A program made the position numbers and the translations under genes. Below the pieces are notes generated by a model. That model did no database searches and was not told the DNA's origin. It was given only the letters and a program-made list of their open reading frames with translations. A DNA stretch of 33,276 nucleotides from Phycisphaerales bacterium UBA2421. GTDB taxonomy: Bacteria; Planctomycetota; Phycisphaerae; Tepidisphaerales; Tepidisphaeraceae. Each line of letters starts with the position of its first letter. Position 1 is the stretch's first letter. Shown here one piece after another: positions 1 through 7,810 of this stretch. The stretch spans positions 1 through 33,276 of the forward strand of contig DDRH01000025.1 in the NCBI GenBank assembly GCA_002343075.1. The letters run 5' to 3'.

Positions 1-1
1 G

Positions 2-178
2 CAGCGCCGGGCGGGTGGGGGGTGGGTGTTGCCAGGGGCGGTTGGGGTTGGGCTGATGGCGATCGGCGGCATCGCCGCGCTAGGGGGCGTGCTTCCGCTT
101 CGAGTGATACACAAGATTCCCCCGACCGCCCCGCGGCTGCACGATAACCCTGAGATTGGGCCAATTCAGAACTTTTGA
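2..178 (+). CDS. C-terminal fragment of a membrane protein (5' end outside window)
   Basis: An open frame enters from the left edge and stops at TGA 176-178, giving 58 residues. It holds a hydrophobic Gly/Ala/Leu/Val stretch of about 24 residues (around VLPGAVGVGLMAIGGIAALG) followed by a short polar tail ending PEIGPIQNF. That pattern fits the last membrane helix and tail of an inner-membrane protein. The other two forward frames read as Arg/Gly-rich noise. The stop lies 12 bases before the next start, so the two genes could be cotranscribed. The family cannot be named from this fragment. Confidence 0.45.
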   Translation, partial: QRRAGGGWVLPGAVGVGLMAIGGIAALGGVLPLRVIHKIPPTAPRLHDNPEIGPIQNF

Positions 179-190
179 GGATCGAAGAGG

Positions 191-583
191 ATGGAGTTAC
201 CGCGTTTTGTCGTTCTACATCACACCGGGTGCGATCCGCCGCATTACGACTTCATGCTGCAGGGACTGGACGGTCAAACCTCGAGCGCGGCTGAGTTGGC
301 AACATTCCGAGCGCCGCGCTGGCCAATTAGCGCCGGCGATGAGCTGGAGCAGATCAGCTCCCACCGGGCGGATTTTCTAACCTATGAAGGCCCCTTGACC
401 GGTGGGAGGGGAGCTGTTCGCCGGGTCGCGCGGGGCAGATTTGGGGTGCTGCAAAAGAGCGGCGAGTTCCTGCAGCTCGAACTCAAACCGGATCACGCCA
501 GCAGCGGTTGCCGCATTGCGCTTAGCCGGATCAAAAAAGGTCGGAATGTCTGGCTGGTTGAAACAGCCTGTGAAGCCGTGTAA
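191..583 (+). CDS. Stand-alone LigD-type 3'-phosphoesterase-like protein
   Basis: This 130-residue protein resembles the phosphoesterase (PE) domain found at the N-terminus of LigD DNA ligases, which trims 3' phosphates and ribonucleotides at broken DNA ends. Visible landmarks are the HH...HYDF stretch (residues 10-21), the HRADFLTYEGP segment (58-68) and GGRGAV after it. H10/H11, H18, D20, H58 and Y65 fall where PE domains keep their metal and phosphate ligands. The position after HYDF is Met, where LigD PE has Arg, so activity may be altered. No ligase or polymerase domain is attached and no Ku gene is nearby. Planctomycetes commonly carry such short single-domain copies. The ATG at 191 follows a purine-rich GAAGAGG. 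The fold is likely; catalytic function is uncertain. Confidence 0.72.
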   Translation: MELPRFVVLHHTGCDPPHYDFMLQGLDGQTSSAAELATFRAPRWPISAGDELEQISSHRADFLTYEGPLTGGRGAVRRVARGRFGVLQKSGEFLQLELKPDHASSGCRIALSRIKKGRNVWLVETACEAV

Positions 584-597
584 TGGGTCAAAAAAGA

Positions 598-630
598 GGT
601 GCCGTGGGCCTCTCGGCATCCCACGGCACC
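598..630. terminator. Perfect 11-bp hairpin just after the LigD-PE-like gene
   Basis: Arms 598-608 and 620-630 are exact reverse complements around an 11-base loop. The hairpin begins 14 bases after the stop codon of the upstream gene. No T-run follows on the plus strand. On the minus strand the hairpin is followed by TCTTTTTT, the layout of an intrinsic terminator, although no minus-strand gene ends there. It may act as a processing or stabilising 3' hairpin, or be a copy of a dispersed palindrome. Confidence 0.5.
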
Positions 631-670
631 CAGGGAAGGAGGATCGTTCAACATTTAGTACGATAGGATA

Positions 671-706
671 GGGTAAATGTTCGAGGTACCGGCAAGAAAT
701 TTACCC
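671..706. promoter_or_regulatory. Inverted repeat upstream of the aquaporin gene
   Basis: GGGTAAAT at 671-678 is matched by ATTTACCC at 699-706, separated by 20 bases. It lies about 90 bases before the aquaporin start in an AT-rich stretch that probably holds the promoter. It could be an operator or a leader stem. No clear -35/-10 pair was found to anchor it. Confidence 0.25.
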
Positions 707-797
707 CAAATTATCAAATAATCCGAGATGAATCCGTAAGTAGCATGCCGAAATAGAGTTAGATGCGCTGTCGGCTGGAACGTTTTGAGGGAAAATG

Positions 798-1547
798 ATG
801 CCTATTCGACTTTCCGCGGCGGCGGTAGCGGAGTTTCTTGGGACATTCGCGCTTTGTTTCGTCGGAATCCTGGCCATCCATCATTCTGCCGGTCAGGGTG
901 GTTTGCTGCTCGTCGCGCTGGCTCACGGTCTGATTTTGGTCGGCTTGGTGTCTGCTGCGATGCCGACGAGCGGGGGACATTTTAATCCCGCCGTCACCGT
1001 CGGATTCCTCATCACAGGAAAAATCCGCGCGATGTCGGCAGGCGTCTACATCCTGTCGCAGGCTCTGGGAGCGATTGCCGCTTCTCTGGCGGTTTACATC
1101 ATCCTCGGAAACGATGAGTCCGCGGCGCGGGCAGTGCAGGCGGGCACGCCTCAGTACAACCCCGAACTTGTTTCGACAGCGGGCGCACTGGTCGCAGAGA
1201 TCATCGCGACAGGATTGCTCGTGTTTGTAATCTGGGGAACTGCCGCCGACCCGCGCGCAAAGAATGTAGCCGGGATGGCAATTGGGATCGTCGTTGCTGC
1301 GAACATTATGGCCATCGGACCGATCACCGGTGCCGCGATGAACCCTGCCCGGGTGCTCGGCCCCACGGTCGTCGGTTCCATGCTGCCCGGCGGCACCCTC
1401 TGGAGCCAGCATTGGCTCTACTGGGTCGGCCCACTCGTCGGCGCAGGGATCGTCGCGATTGGGTATCATCTGCTCTTTTGGCCTCGCGATCCCGCGCGAA
1501 ACATCGATCCCGATGCGATGCAGGTCCCTCCCAGCCAGCGCCCCTGA
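798..1547 (+). CDS. Aquaporin / MIP-family channel
   Basis: This inner-membrane channel carries water or small neutral solutes. Both pore-forming half-helix motifs are intact: SGGHFNPAVTVG in the first half and GAAMNPARVLG in the second, with the second NPA followed by the conserved Arg of the selectivity filter. About six hydrophobic segments and a length of 249 residues match bacterial MIP proteins (about 230-280). The second of two adjacent ATGs is preferred because GAGGG at 787-791 is 6 bases from it but only 3 from the ATG at 795. A short Pro-rich cytoplasmic tail ends the protein. The gene is monocistronic and converges on the minus-strand PEP-CTERM gene with a 16-base gap. Water versus glycerol preference cannot be decided by eye. 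Confidence 0.93.
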   Translation: MPIRLSAAAVAEFLGTFALCFVGILAIHHSAGQGGLLLVALAHGLILVGLVSAAMPTSGGHFNPAVTVGFLITGKIRAMSAGVYILSQALGAIAASLAVYIILGNDESAARAVQAGTPQYNPELVSTAGALVAEIIATGLLVFVIWGTAADPRAKNVAGMAIGIVVAANIMAIGPITGAAMNPARVLGPTVVGSMLPGGTLWSQHWLYWVGPLVGAGIVAIGYHLLFWPRDPARNIDPDAMQVPPSQRP

Positions 1548-1563
1548 AGTTGCCCAAGCGCCC

Positions 1564-2547
1564 TCAATGATGCCGGCGTGTTCTCAAGAGCAATCCGAGA
1601 CCGCAAAACCACGCCAGAAGCAACTGCGGTTCGGGTACCGCGGCAGCATTGGCCTTGGCAATCGGTGAGGTGATGCCCGAGATGCCGAAGTTGGCAGCGA
1701 GCGCGGTAAAGTCATTGAGTCCGACCAGTCCGTCATAATCAAAGTCGCCCCGCGCCCAGTTACCCGGCCCTCCGAAGCTCGATGCGAGCGAAGTGAAGTC
1801 GTTGAGGTCAACCCCACCGTCCATCGTAGCGTCGCCGGCAGGGACGAGTGCCAGTAGCAGCGCGCTATCGTCCAGCGGAAACGAACTAGAAACGGAATTC
1901 GCTCCACCGACCTCACTCAGGCGCACCAGGCCGATCGCCGCGCGCGGATCGAGTGCAATCCGCGATGACGTGATGCCTGCCCCATCCCACGCGCCGCCGT
2001 GGCGGGCAGTCGCTATGAGCGAACTGAGCCGGTCGAACTCCGCAACACTCCCATCGTCAACAAACATGCGCCTCGCACCGAGGTCAAGGGTTGCGCCGTC
2101 GACGACTTGCAAAGTGCCAACCCAGCCGTCGGCGCCATTCTGACCCAGTTGGAGCGTACCCGCATCGACTTCGATTGCAGCAAGCGGCCTCGGTCCGTCG
2201 ATCGCAGTGATCAATGCCTGTCGGATGATCAATCTCCCGCCGCCGGTCTTTTTCAGTCGGCTGGACGATGCAGGCGATTGGTCGGCCCAGTTGCCGTTGA
2301 GTAGTAGAGAGTGACCCATTGCGACGCCGACCTTGGCATCGGCGAGCAGGTGTACATCCGAATTGAGCGCGTTGTCGCCCCTGTGGCCATAAAGCGCGCC
2401 CAGTCCGTCGACGCCGCTGCCCTGCAGGAACAAGTTGCCTGCCTGTACGACCATGCCAGTCGTGCCTTCCGGCGCGTCGAGTTCCAGCATCGATGCGGGA
2501 CTATCAAGCTGAACCCCTGCGTGGCCGAGCGCCTTCGGGTGTGCCAC
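1564..2547 (-). CDS. Downstream part of a frameshifted PEP-CTERM/dockerin beta-repeat protein
   Basis: This is the C-terminal part of the large secreted protein whose upstream part is the 2253-5219 entry; the two are out of register by one base near 2578. The GTG at 2547 is only the first start-like codon in frame and has no ribosome site of its own. It encodes further beta-helix-like sequence. Near the end are two Asp-rich dockerin-like repeats, GDATMDGGVDLNDFTSLASS and GDFDYDGLVGLNDFTALAAN. The last 25 residues form a PEP-CTERM signal: AVPEP, a hydrophobic helix, then RTRRHH. PEP-CTERM tails are cleaved by exosortase and send proteins to the outer surface. Without correction of the frameshift this sorting tail is never joined to the signal peptide. 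Confidence 0.8.
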   Translation of the reverse strand: MAHPKALGHAGVQLDSPASMLELDAPEGTTGMVVQAGNLFLQGSGVDGLGALYGHRGDNALNSDVHLLADAKVGVAMGHSLLLNGNWADQSPASSSRLKKTGGGRLIIRQALITAIDGPRPLAAIEVDAGTLQLGQNGADGWVGTLQVVDGATLDLGARRMFVDDGSVAEFDRLSSLIATARHGGAWDGAGITSSRIALDPRAAIGLVRLSEVGGANSVSSSFPLDDSALLLALVPAGDATMDGGVDLNDFTSLASSFGGPGNWARGDFDYDGLVGLNDFTALAANFGISGITSPIAKANAAAVPEPQLLLAWFCGLGLLLRTRRHH

Positions 2548-5219
2548 GCGAAGGGTTGCGCCCGCGGTGGGGTGATCGAACCGCCAAATGCTGGAGCGCC
2601 GACTAGGATTCGACCATCGAATTGCGTTTCGCTGACAATGGAGAGCGTACCACTGGAGACCGCCGCTCCGCCGAATGAATCGGCCAGCAGCCGGAACGAA
2701 CCGTTGCCCGCGCTCCCCGCCAATGTCACCGCCGACCCAGCCGCGACTGCGATCGGCCTGCCGACACTCCCGGCAAACGACACCGGTCCGGCGAGGGTCA
2801 GCTCACCCTCTAATCGAACGACCGAATCGCCTATCGCAGGCGCGAATGTGGTTGCGTTCGTCAATACAACAGGCCCGCCGACGGCCCGCAAGGTCGATCG
2901 CGATGTCGGAGCAAAGTAGATTGGCCCGGTTCCCAGCGCCTCATCGGATGCAACTTGAACGGCTGCCGGTGCGCCCGTAAGTCCGAGTTCCAGCCCGCCG
3001 GTCCAGTCGGGGTTTGATAATGCGAATGTGGTGACTGCGGGGCCGAAATCGCGAAAACGACCCGGTCCCGAAATGGAGGATCGAAAATTCACGTTCCCAC
3101 GCGCGACACCGAGCGGCGCCTGGACAGATTCGAGTACAACTCCTCCGTCAATATTGAGTGTGCCGCTGGAAGAGACGCTATCGAGCAGGGCGCCGACCGC
3201 CGATGCGTGAGTCTGTCCGCGGACGAAGATGGGCCGGCCGATTGAAAGGGCTGTGCCGGGTCGCTGCGCGGTGAGTCGCGTCTGGTTGCCCGGCTCGAAC
3301 TGCCCAGGCAGGCTGCCGCCGGCGATGAAGATGATCGGATCGTTGCTCGCTCCCAGCGGGCCGGGCGCGCCGGGGGAAACATCGTCAAAGATAGTCGTGC
3401 GTCCGGCACCGAGCGTGGTGGGGCCGGTGTAGGTGTTGGTGCCCGCAAGAAGGAGATTGCCAGCCCCGAGCTTTGTAAGCCCGCCGGTGCCAGCGATTGA
3501 TCCCCAGATGGTCAGTCCTTCATCGCCCAAGCTGCCCGACGTGCTCGCAGAGATGATGACCGCTTCGCTGGCCCCAAACTGCATGGGTGTGAAGACGCTG
3601 TTGCCGCGGGTGGTGCTGAGCAGTGCGCCCGATGCGATGGTCACCGTCCCGCCGGTGAGAGAACTGGGCGTGCCTGTGTCACTGTTGCTGGTGCTCCCCA
3701 GAAGAAGCGCGTTAACGTGTCTGCCAGCCGGGGCGACCGTCTGGGCGCCTGTGATTCGAACGTTGTCGTCCGGGCTTGCAACGACAATGTTGTTTGAATA
3801 CTCGGCAGACAGATCAAGCGGTCGAAGCCCCGCTGTGCCCGCGGTGACGAATGAGGCGCGACCCGAGCCGTTACTGCCAGTGCCTGCGTTACCGAAGTAG
3901 GCCCATGCCCAGGGAATGATCGATTGCGATGTCGATCCCGTCGCGCCGCCGCCGCCGACCAAGAGCGAAGCCGCGTTGCCGATCAAAAACGAGTTAGAAC
4001 CGGTTCCGACCGACGCACCGTCCAGAAACAACCCGCCGCGGCTCGTGCGAGTGAGGTGCGCGGCGTGCAGCGTCATCGGCGCGCTCACTCCAGCAAACCG
4101 CACAGTGTTGACCCCGCCGCCGACGGCAATTGTGCCGACTGACTCAGATGCCGGCATCGCGCCAAGAGTCTGCATCACGAGCACCCCGCCGTGGAGCGAG
4201 ACCGAGGCTGAATCACCGATCCGGTTGTGCTCGGTCCCTGTCGAGCCTCGCGTCAGCAGGATTGTTCCGGTCGACTCGATCGCCGGTGATTCCGCGATCG
4301 AACCAGCGAGTGTGAGTGTGCGCCCTGAAAAGATCGTCGGGCCTGTGTAAGAATTGACGGCTGCCAGCACGGCCGAGTCCCGCTCGATCAGCAGCGGCCC
4401 GGTGCCGGAGATGATGCCCCGCACCGCCACGGGGAGAGTCGCTGATAGCGAGATGGTCATCCCCGCCGGGCCGATCTCAAGATCGCGATTCAGTTCTGCC
4501 GCGGCCGCCGCACCAGATCCAAAATGCGTCCACCGAAGTGTTGAGGCGTTAAACTGCAGCGGGGCGGTCCCGGTGCCGAAGCGCGCGTCGTAGTTGTCGT
4601 TGCCGGAGCGATTGGTGAGCGTGAGGATGCCAGTCGATACCGAGACAGGGCCGGCAAACGAGTTGGAATGGCCCAGCGCAATCGCTGCGTTCCCCGTGAC
4701 GGTGACTCCGGCGGGGCCTGTGATAGGAACATCAATATTGTGGATGGTCGCGTCGAGGGCAGCCCGACTGGGGGCGTCATTGGGTGTACCAAATGCTCGC
4801 ACAATGAGGCCTTGCGCGTCGGTACTGATCGAGGCGTTGATAGCTGGCTGAGTATCGGTGACGTCGATGCCGCCGGGGTTGGCGAGTCGGATTTCTCGGA
4901 GGGCGATGTTAGTATCCAGGGTGATGACGAGCCTCGCTGCGCGATCGACCGAGGCGTCTCCGCCGGGCTGGGCAATGTCTGCGAGTCCGCCGCCGCTTGG
5001 AAAGCTCGCCGCGGACCAATTGGCGATGTTGCTCCAGTCGTGGCCCTGATTCAGCACCAACAGCGGCCCGGGTTGCGACGCGATCAGAGGTTCATCGGTG
5101 AATGTGGCTGGTCCCACCCAACTCGCGTCAACCTGTGCCCTCACGACATCCGGCGCGCAGGCAACCGCTGCGAGGCAGGCGAGCGCGATGGGGTGTTTGC
5201 TGCGGCGAGGTCGAACCAT
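2253..5219 (-). CDS. Secreted autotransporter-associated beta-strand repeat protein, upstream part (frameshifted)
   Basis: The likely start is ATG 5219 rather than the TTG at 5300. From 5219 the protein begins with a clear Sec signal: basic MVRPRRSK, a hydrophobic core, then a VRAQ cleavage site. The body is low in Lys and rich in Gly, Thr, Ser and Ala. It carries PATR-type motifs such as LTKLGAGNLLLAGTNTYTG (about residues 575-600), typical of passenger-like beta-helices. From about 2574 downward the frame turns into Arg/Cys/Trp-rich nonsense (RRRSATQGF onward) and ends at 2253, while the true protein continues in the neighbouring frame. Repairing one base gives about 1,218 residues with a signal peptide, repeats, dockerin-like repeats and PEP-CTERM. 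It lies 77 bases downstream of another PEP-CTERM gene, so the two are probably one operon. A surface adhesive or structural role is inferred. Confidence 0.8.
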   Translation of the reverse strand: MVRPRRSKHPIALACLAAVACAPDVVRAQVDASWVGPATFTDEPLIASQPGPLLVLNQGHDWSNIANWSAASFPSGGGLADIAQPGGDASVDRAARLVITLDTNIALREIRLANPGGIDVTDTQPAINASISTDAQGLIVRAFGTPNDAPSRAALDATIHNIDVPITGPAGVTVTGNAAIALGHSNSFAGPVSVSTGILTLTNRSGNDNYDARFGTGTAPLQFNASTLRWTHFGSGAAAAAELNRDLEIGPAGMTISLSATLPVAVRGIISGTGPLLIERDSAVLAAVNSYTGPTIFSGRTLTLAGSIAESPAIESTGTILLTRGSTGTEHNRIGDSASVSLHGGVLVMQTLGAMPASESVGTIAVGGGVNTVRFAGVSAPMTLHAAHLTRTSRGGLFLDGASVGTGSNSFLIGNAASLLVGGGGATGSTSQSIIPWAWAYFGNAGTGSNGSGRASFVTAGTAGLRPLDLSAEYSNNIVVASPDDNVRITGAQTVAPAGRHVNALLLGSTSNSDTGTPSSLTGGTVTIASGALLSTTRGNSVFTPMQFGASEAVIISASTSGSLGDEGLTIWGSIAGTGGLTKLGAGNLLLAGTNTYTGPTTLGAGRTTIFDDVSPGAPGPLGASNDPIIFIAGGSLPGQFEPGNQTRLTAQRPGTALSIGRPIFVRGQTHASAVGALLDSVSSSGTLNIDGGVVLESVQAPLGVARGNVNFRSSISGPGRFRDFGPAVTTFALSNPDWTGGLELGLTGAPAAVQVASDEALGTGPIYFAPTSRSTLRAVGGPVVLTNATTFAPAIGDSVVRLEGELTLAGPVSFAGSVGRPIAVAAGSAVTLAGSAGNGSFRLLADSFGGAAVSSGTLSIVSETQFDGRILVGAPAFGGSITPPRAQPFAWHTRRRSATQGFSLIVPHRCWNSTRRKARLAWSYRQATCSCRAAASTDWARFMATGATTRSIRMYTCSPMPRSASQWVTLYYSTATGPTNRLHRPAD

Positions 5220-5296
5220 TTGAACTGCGACTCCACGGCGGCCCCGTTTCTGAGGAAATCGTACCCGGTGCAGTCGATTTAGCAGCCAGAAAAATC

Positions 5297-7027
5297 TCAA
5301 AATCGACGGCGGTGGAGCAAACCCAGTGAAGCTGCTGCGGCAGCGAGAGGCGCGAATGGCTCGGGCACTGCCGTCTGGCGCGCTAAATCGGCCTGAGTCA
5401 GCCCGAAGTTGGCTGCGAGATCTGTAAAATCGTCTAGGCTCACCACGCCGTCATAGCCAAAATCGCCATCCCTCCAGACCGCAGCGGTTGAGCCAAATGC
5501 GCCGGCGAGCGCAGTGAAGTCGTCGAGGTTGACCGAACCATTGAGGTCGGTGTCGCCCTTGAAGGTCGTTCGCAGGAGAATTGCGGTTCCATCGACCGCC
5601 GTCGGGGTGGGCGTTGTGCCATCGAGCAGCGTCAGGCCGATGGAACTGGCCTCTGCATAGCCAATGGCCTTGCGCGGGTCAGCGTTGAGGCTATCCACAA
5701 TTCTGCCTCCTGCGAAGGTCGCGCGCAAGGCTTGAATCGGCGATGTGCCGATATAGTCAATCAGTACCTTGGAACTCACGCCGGTTGTTGATGAGCCGAT
5801 ATCCAGTGTGCCGTCAGCAACCGTGACCGCTGTTAGAACACTCGTGCCGACAAATGTCCCTCCGGCGGTGAGTTGCAACGTCCCGCCGTTTACGACGAGG
5901 GCTGCATCACGAATCTCCCGCACGCGCATCGTTCCGCCGCCGGTCTTAGTGAGGGTTCTGGCGGGCGCGAGGAAATTCTGCCGAAATCGCACTTGAGCGC
6001 CGTCGGCGATCTCGAACGTCGCATCTTTGTCGATCAGCACATTGGTATTGAATTCGTGTGAACCGGCACTGACTGCTAAGCCGGTGCTGGTCGTGCCCGC
6101 AAGCCGGAGTGTCCACGGGTTGTTCGACACGATCCCGGAGAGCGTGTACCCGACGGGGCTGGTGATCTGCAGTTGGTCGATGGTCACCGTTCCCCCGCTG
6201 AGGCTGATGGTGCGCGGCGTGCTGATGGCGGTTCCGAGTTTTGCGATGGCGGTTGTGCCGCTTGGCGAAAGACCGCCGATCCAATCAGTGGGCGTGTTCC
6301 AGCTTCCGCCGAGCGGGTTGCCCCATTCGATTGGCGCCGGGACAGGCACGCCAACCGTCACGGAAAAGTCGTCGAACAAGGCAAAGTCGTTTGCTGGAAT
6401 CTGCTGGCTGTGGCGAAAATCAAAATCACCGATGATTCCGCTGCCGAGGGTCAGGGTGAGGTTATTGTGAAAGAGCTCGTCGTTCACCGCCACGCTGTAG
6501 CGGTTTGTCACAAAGTTCATTTCGAGCTTGTAGCGATTCCAAGTGTCGCGCGCGACCGTATTGGCTGAGGCAACGAATCCATTCGAGCCGTCCTGCGCGC
6601 GAATCTGGTTATTGAGATCGACCTGCCAACTGGCCATGAAATTGATGTTGGTTGAAAAAACGTCCATTCCCCAGCCGCCGGATTGGGCGGCGCTCGATTT
6701 GATGAACATCGAGAACTCTGCAGTGACGAGAGGCGTGTTGGCCGCGACGGGCGCGATTTCGATCGGATCGTAGAAAACCCACCCTCCGGCGGCGGTAGAG
6801 GGGTTGGCAGTGATTTTCAGCGCCTGGCTGCCCGTATTTGCTGAACCGGCCTGCACTTGCGCGTCAAGGGTCGTGCCGGCCAACTCTGCGGTCCACCCCG
6901 ATTGGTTAACCACCGGGCCCGGCGCGAATCCCGGGGATTCAAAACCGGTTGAGTAGACAGTGGTCTGACTTAAACCTGACGAACATGCTGAAACGATCAG
7001 ACCGCAAGCGACTAGAATCCGGCGCAC
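5297..7027 (-). CDS. Secreted PEP-CTERM protein with jelly-roll-like N-domain and dockerin-like repeats
   Basis: This 576-residue exported protein starts at GTG 7027, five bases after AGGAG. The signal peptide is MRRILVACGLIVSACSSG; the VSAC within it resembles a lipobox, so lipidation is an alternative to ordinary cleavage. Residues 25-230 look like a concanavalin-type jelly roll (STGFESPGF start, FALFDDFSVTVG end). Residues 235-480 resemble the beta repeats of its neighbour (GNPLGGSWNTPTDW, TKTGGGTMRV). Two dockerin-like Asp repeats follow (GDTDLNGSVNLDDFTALAGA and GDFGYDGVVSLDDFTDLAAN). It ends with a PEP-CTERM tail of AVPEP, an Ala/Leu helix, then HRRRF. It is the first gene of the minus-strand pair. 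Carbohydrate binding or a surface role is inferred; no catalytic motif is evident. Confidence 0.88.
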   Translation of the reverse strand: MRRILVACGLIVSACSSGLSQTTVYSTGFESPGFAPGPVVNQSGWTAELAGTTLDAQVQAGSANTGSQALKITANPSTAAGGWVFYDPIEIAPVAANTPLVTAEFSMFIKSSAAQSGGWGMDVFSTNINFMASWQVDLNNQIRAQDGSNGFVASANTVARDTWNRYKLEMNFVTNRYSVAVNDELFHNNLTLTLGSGIIGDFDFRHSQQIPANDFALFDDFSVTVGVPVPAPIEWGNPLGGSWNTPTDWIGGLSPSGTTAIAKLGTAISTPRTISLSGGTVTIDQLQITSPVGYTLSGIVSNNPWTLRLAGTTSTGLAVSAGSHEFNTNVLIDKDATFEIADGAQVRFRQNFLAPARTLTKTGGGTMRVREIRDAALVVNGGTLQLTAGGTFVGTSVLTAVTVADGTLDIGSSTTGVSSKVLIDYIGTSPIQALRATFAGGRIVDSLNADPRKAIGYAEASSIGLTLLDGTTPTPTAVDGTAILLRTTFKGDTDLNGSVNLDDFTALAGAFGSTAAVWRDGDFGYDGVVSLDDFTDLAANFGLTQADLARQTAVPEPFAPLAAAAASLGLLHRRRF

Positions 7028-7061
7028 ATTTACTCCTGATGCTGGGGCGAGGCGCTGTCAG

Positions 7062-7067
7062 ATTATA
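7062..7067 (-). promoter_or_regulatory. Consensus -10 box for the PEP-CTERM gene pair
   Basis: The minus strand reads TATAAT here, an exact sigma-70 -10 hexamer. It predicts a start near 7055 and a leader of about 28 bases before the GTG at 7027. No good -35 lies at 16-18 bases; TTGGCC occurs only 13 bases upstream. Confidence 0.45.
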
Positions 7068-7237
7068 CGACAAAGACGCCGGCCAATGCGAGAGAATATT
7101 TCATAATATCGCGAGCGGGTTTGATCCAGCCGTCGCCACCGCGGCCAGAATTTGCTCATCCCTCGACGGCGCGCGATACTGGTCAGCGCCGCGGAGAGTG
7201 TTGTTTTAGCGGATTTTGAGGTCTGCAAGCTGTGAAA

Positions 7238-7648
7238 ATGAACCAAAATCGCTGGTTAACCGCTGGGTTGTGGCTGAATGCAGTGCTTCTCGGCTGGATC
7301 GGCTTCACGCTCGCGAGTCGTTCGGGTGGAATCACTGCGAATATCCCGGAACTGATGCCGATGGCCATGGCGCAGCCGGCGCAGGGGCCAATCGCGGGTG
7401 GCGCGGGGTTGTTTCTTATGCCGGCGCAGTTTTCTTCAAATACCTGGGGGTGTTATGTCATGGATGTTGATAGCCAGACGCTTTGCGCCTACCAGTTCTT
7501 GCCCGGCGACAAGCAACTGAGGTTGATTGCGGCCCGCAATTTCCGATTTGACAGGCGATTGGGCAATTACAACACGCTTCCCGCCCCGCTGGATGTGAAG
7601 GATCTGGTGGAGAAGGAAGGGCAAACGAACCGGATCGGCGGCGAGTGA
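7238..7648 (+). CDS. Small membrane-anchored hypothetical protein
   Basis: This 136-residue protein has an N-terminal anchor (about residues 7-27, LTAGLWLNAVLLGWIGFTLA) followed by a low-charge linker and a compact soluble part (about 70-130). That part contains CYVMDVDSQTLCAYQFLPG, LRLIAARNFRFDRRLGNYNT and LDVKDLVEKEG. I know similar short anchored proteins from planctomycetes but no function for them. The two Cys residues flanking the VMDVDSQTL segment could pair if the domain lies outside the membrane. The ATG at 7238 sits two codons after a GTG at 7232; either could be used, with GAGG at about 7218 as the only ribosome-site candidate. Confidence 0.7.
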   Translation: MNQNRWLTAGLWLNAVLLGWIGFTLASRSGGITANIPELMPMAMAQPAQGPIAGGAGLFLMPAQFSSNTWGCYVMDVDSQTLCAYQFLPGDKQLRLIAARNFRFDRRLGNYNTLPAPLDVKDLVEKEGQTNRIGGE

Positions 7649-7810
7649 ACGGTTGCTGAATCGAACCAGAGCGATCGCCGAGAGGAAATGGCCCCCTCGC
7701 ATGACCGCGGCGAATGATTGGGGCATTTGATGAGTTGTGCTTGCGGAAATGCATTGCTTTCAGCCGATGTTTCGCGCTAAAATACGAGTAACAACAGGAG
7801 CAGCACCCCT

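Noticed and set aside
2253..2574. The last ~107 codons of the upstream PEP-CTERM frame as a real C-terminus
   Set aside because: Composition changes abruptly to Arg/Cys/Trp/Ser, while the adjacent frame continues the beta-repeat pattern to dockerin-like repeats and the PEP-CTERM tail.
7058..7246. A 62-codon minus-strand frame upstream of the PEP-CTERM genes
   Set aside because: It is Arg-rich, has no ribosome site, and covers the likely promoter of the PEP-CTERM operon.
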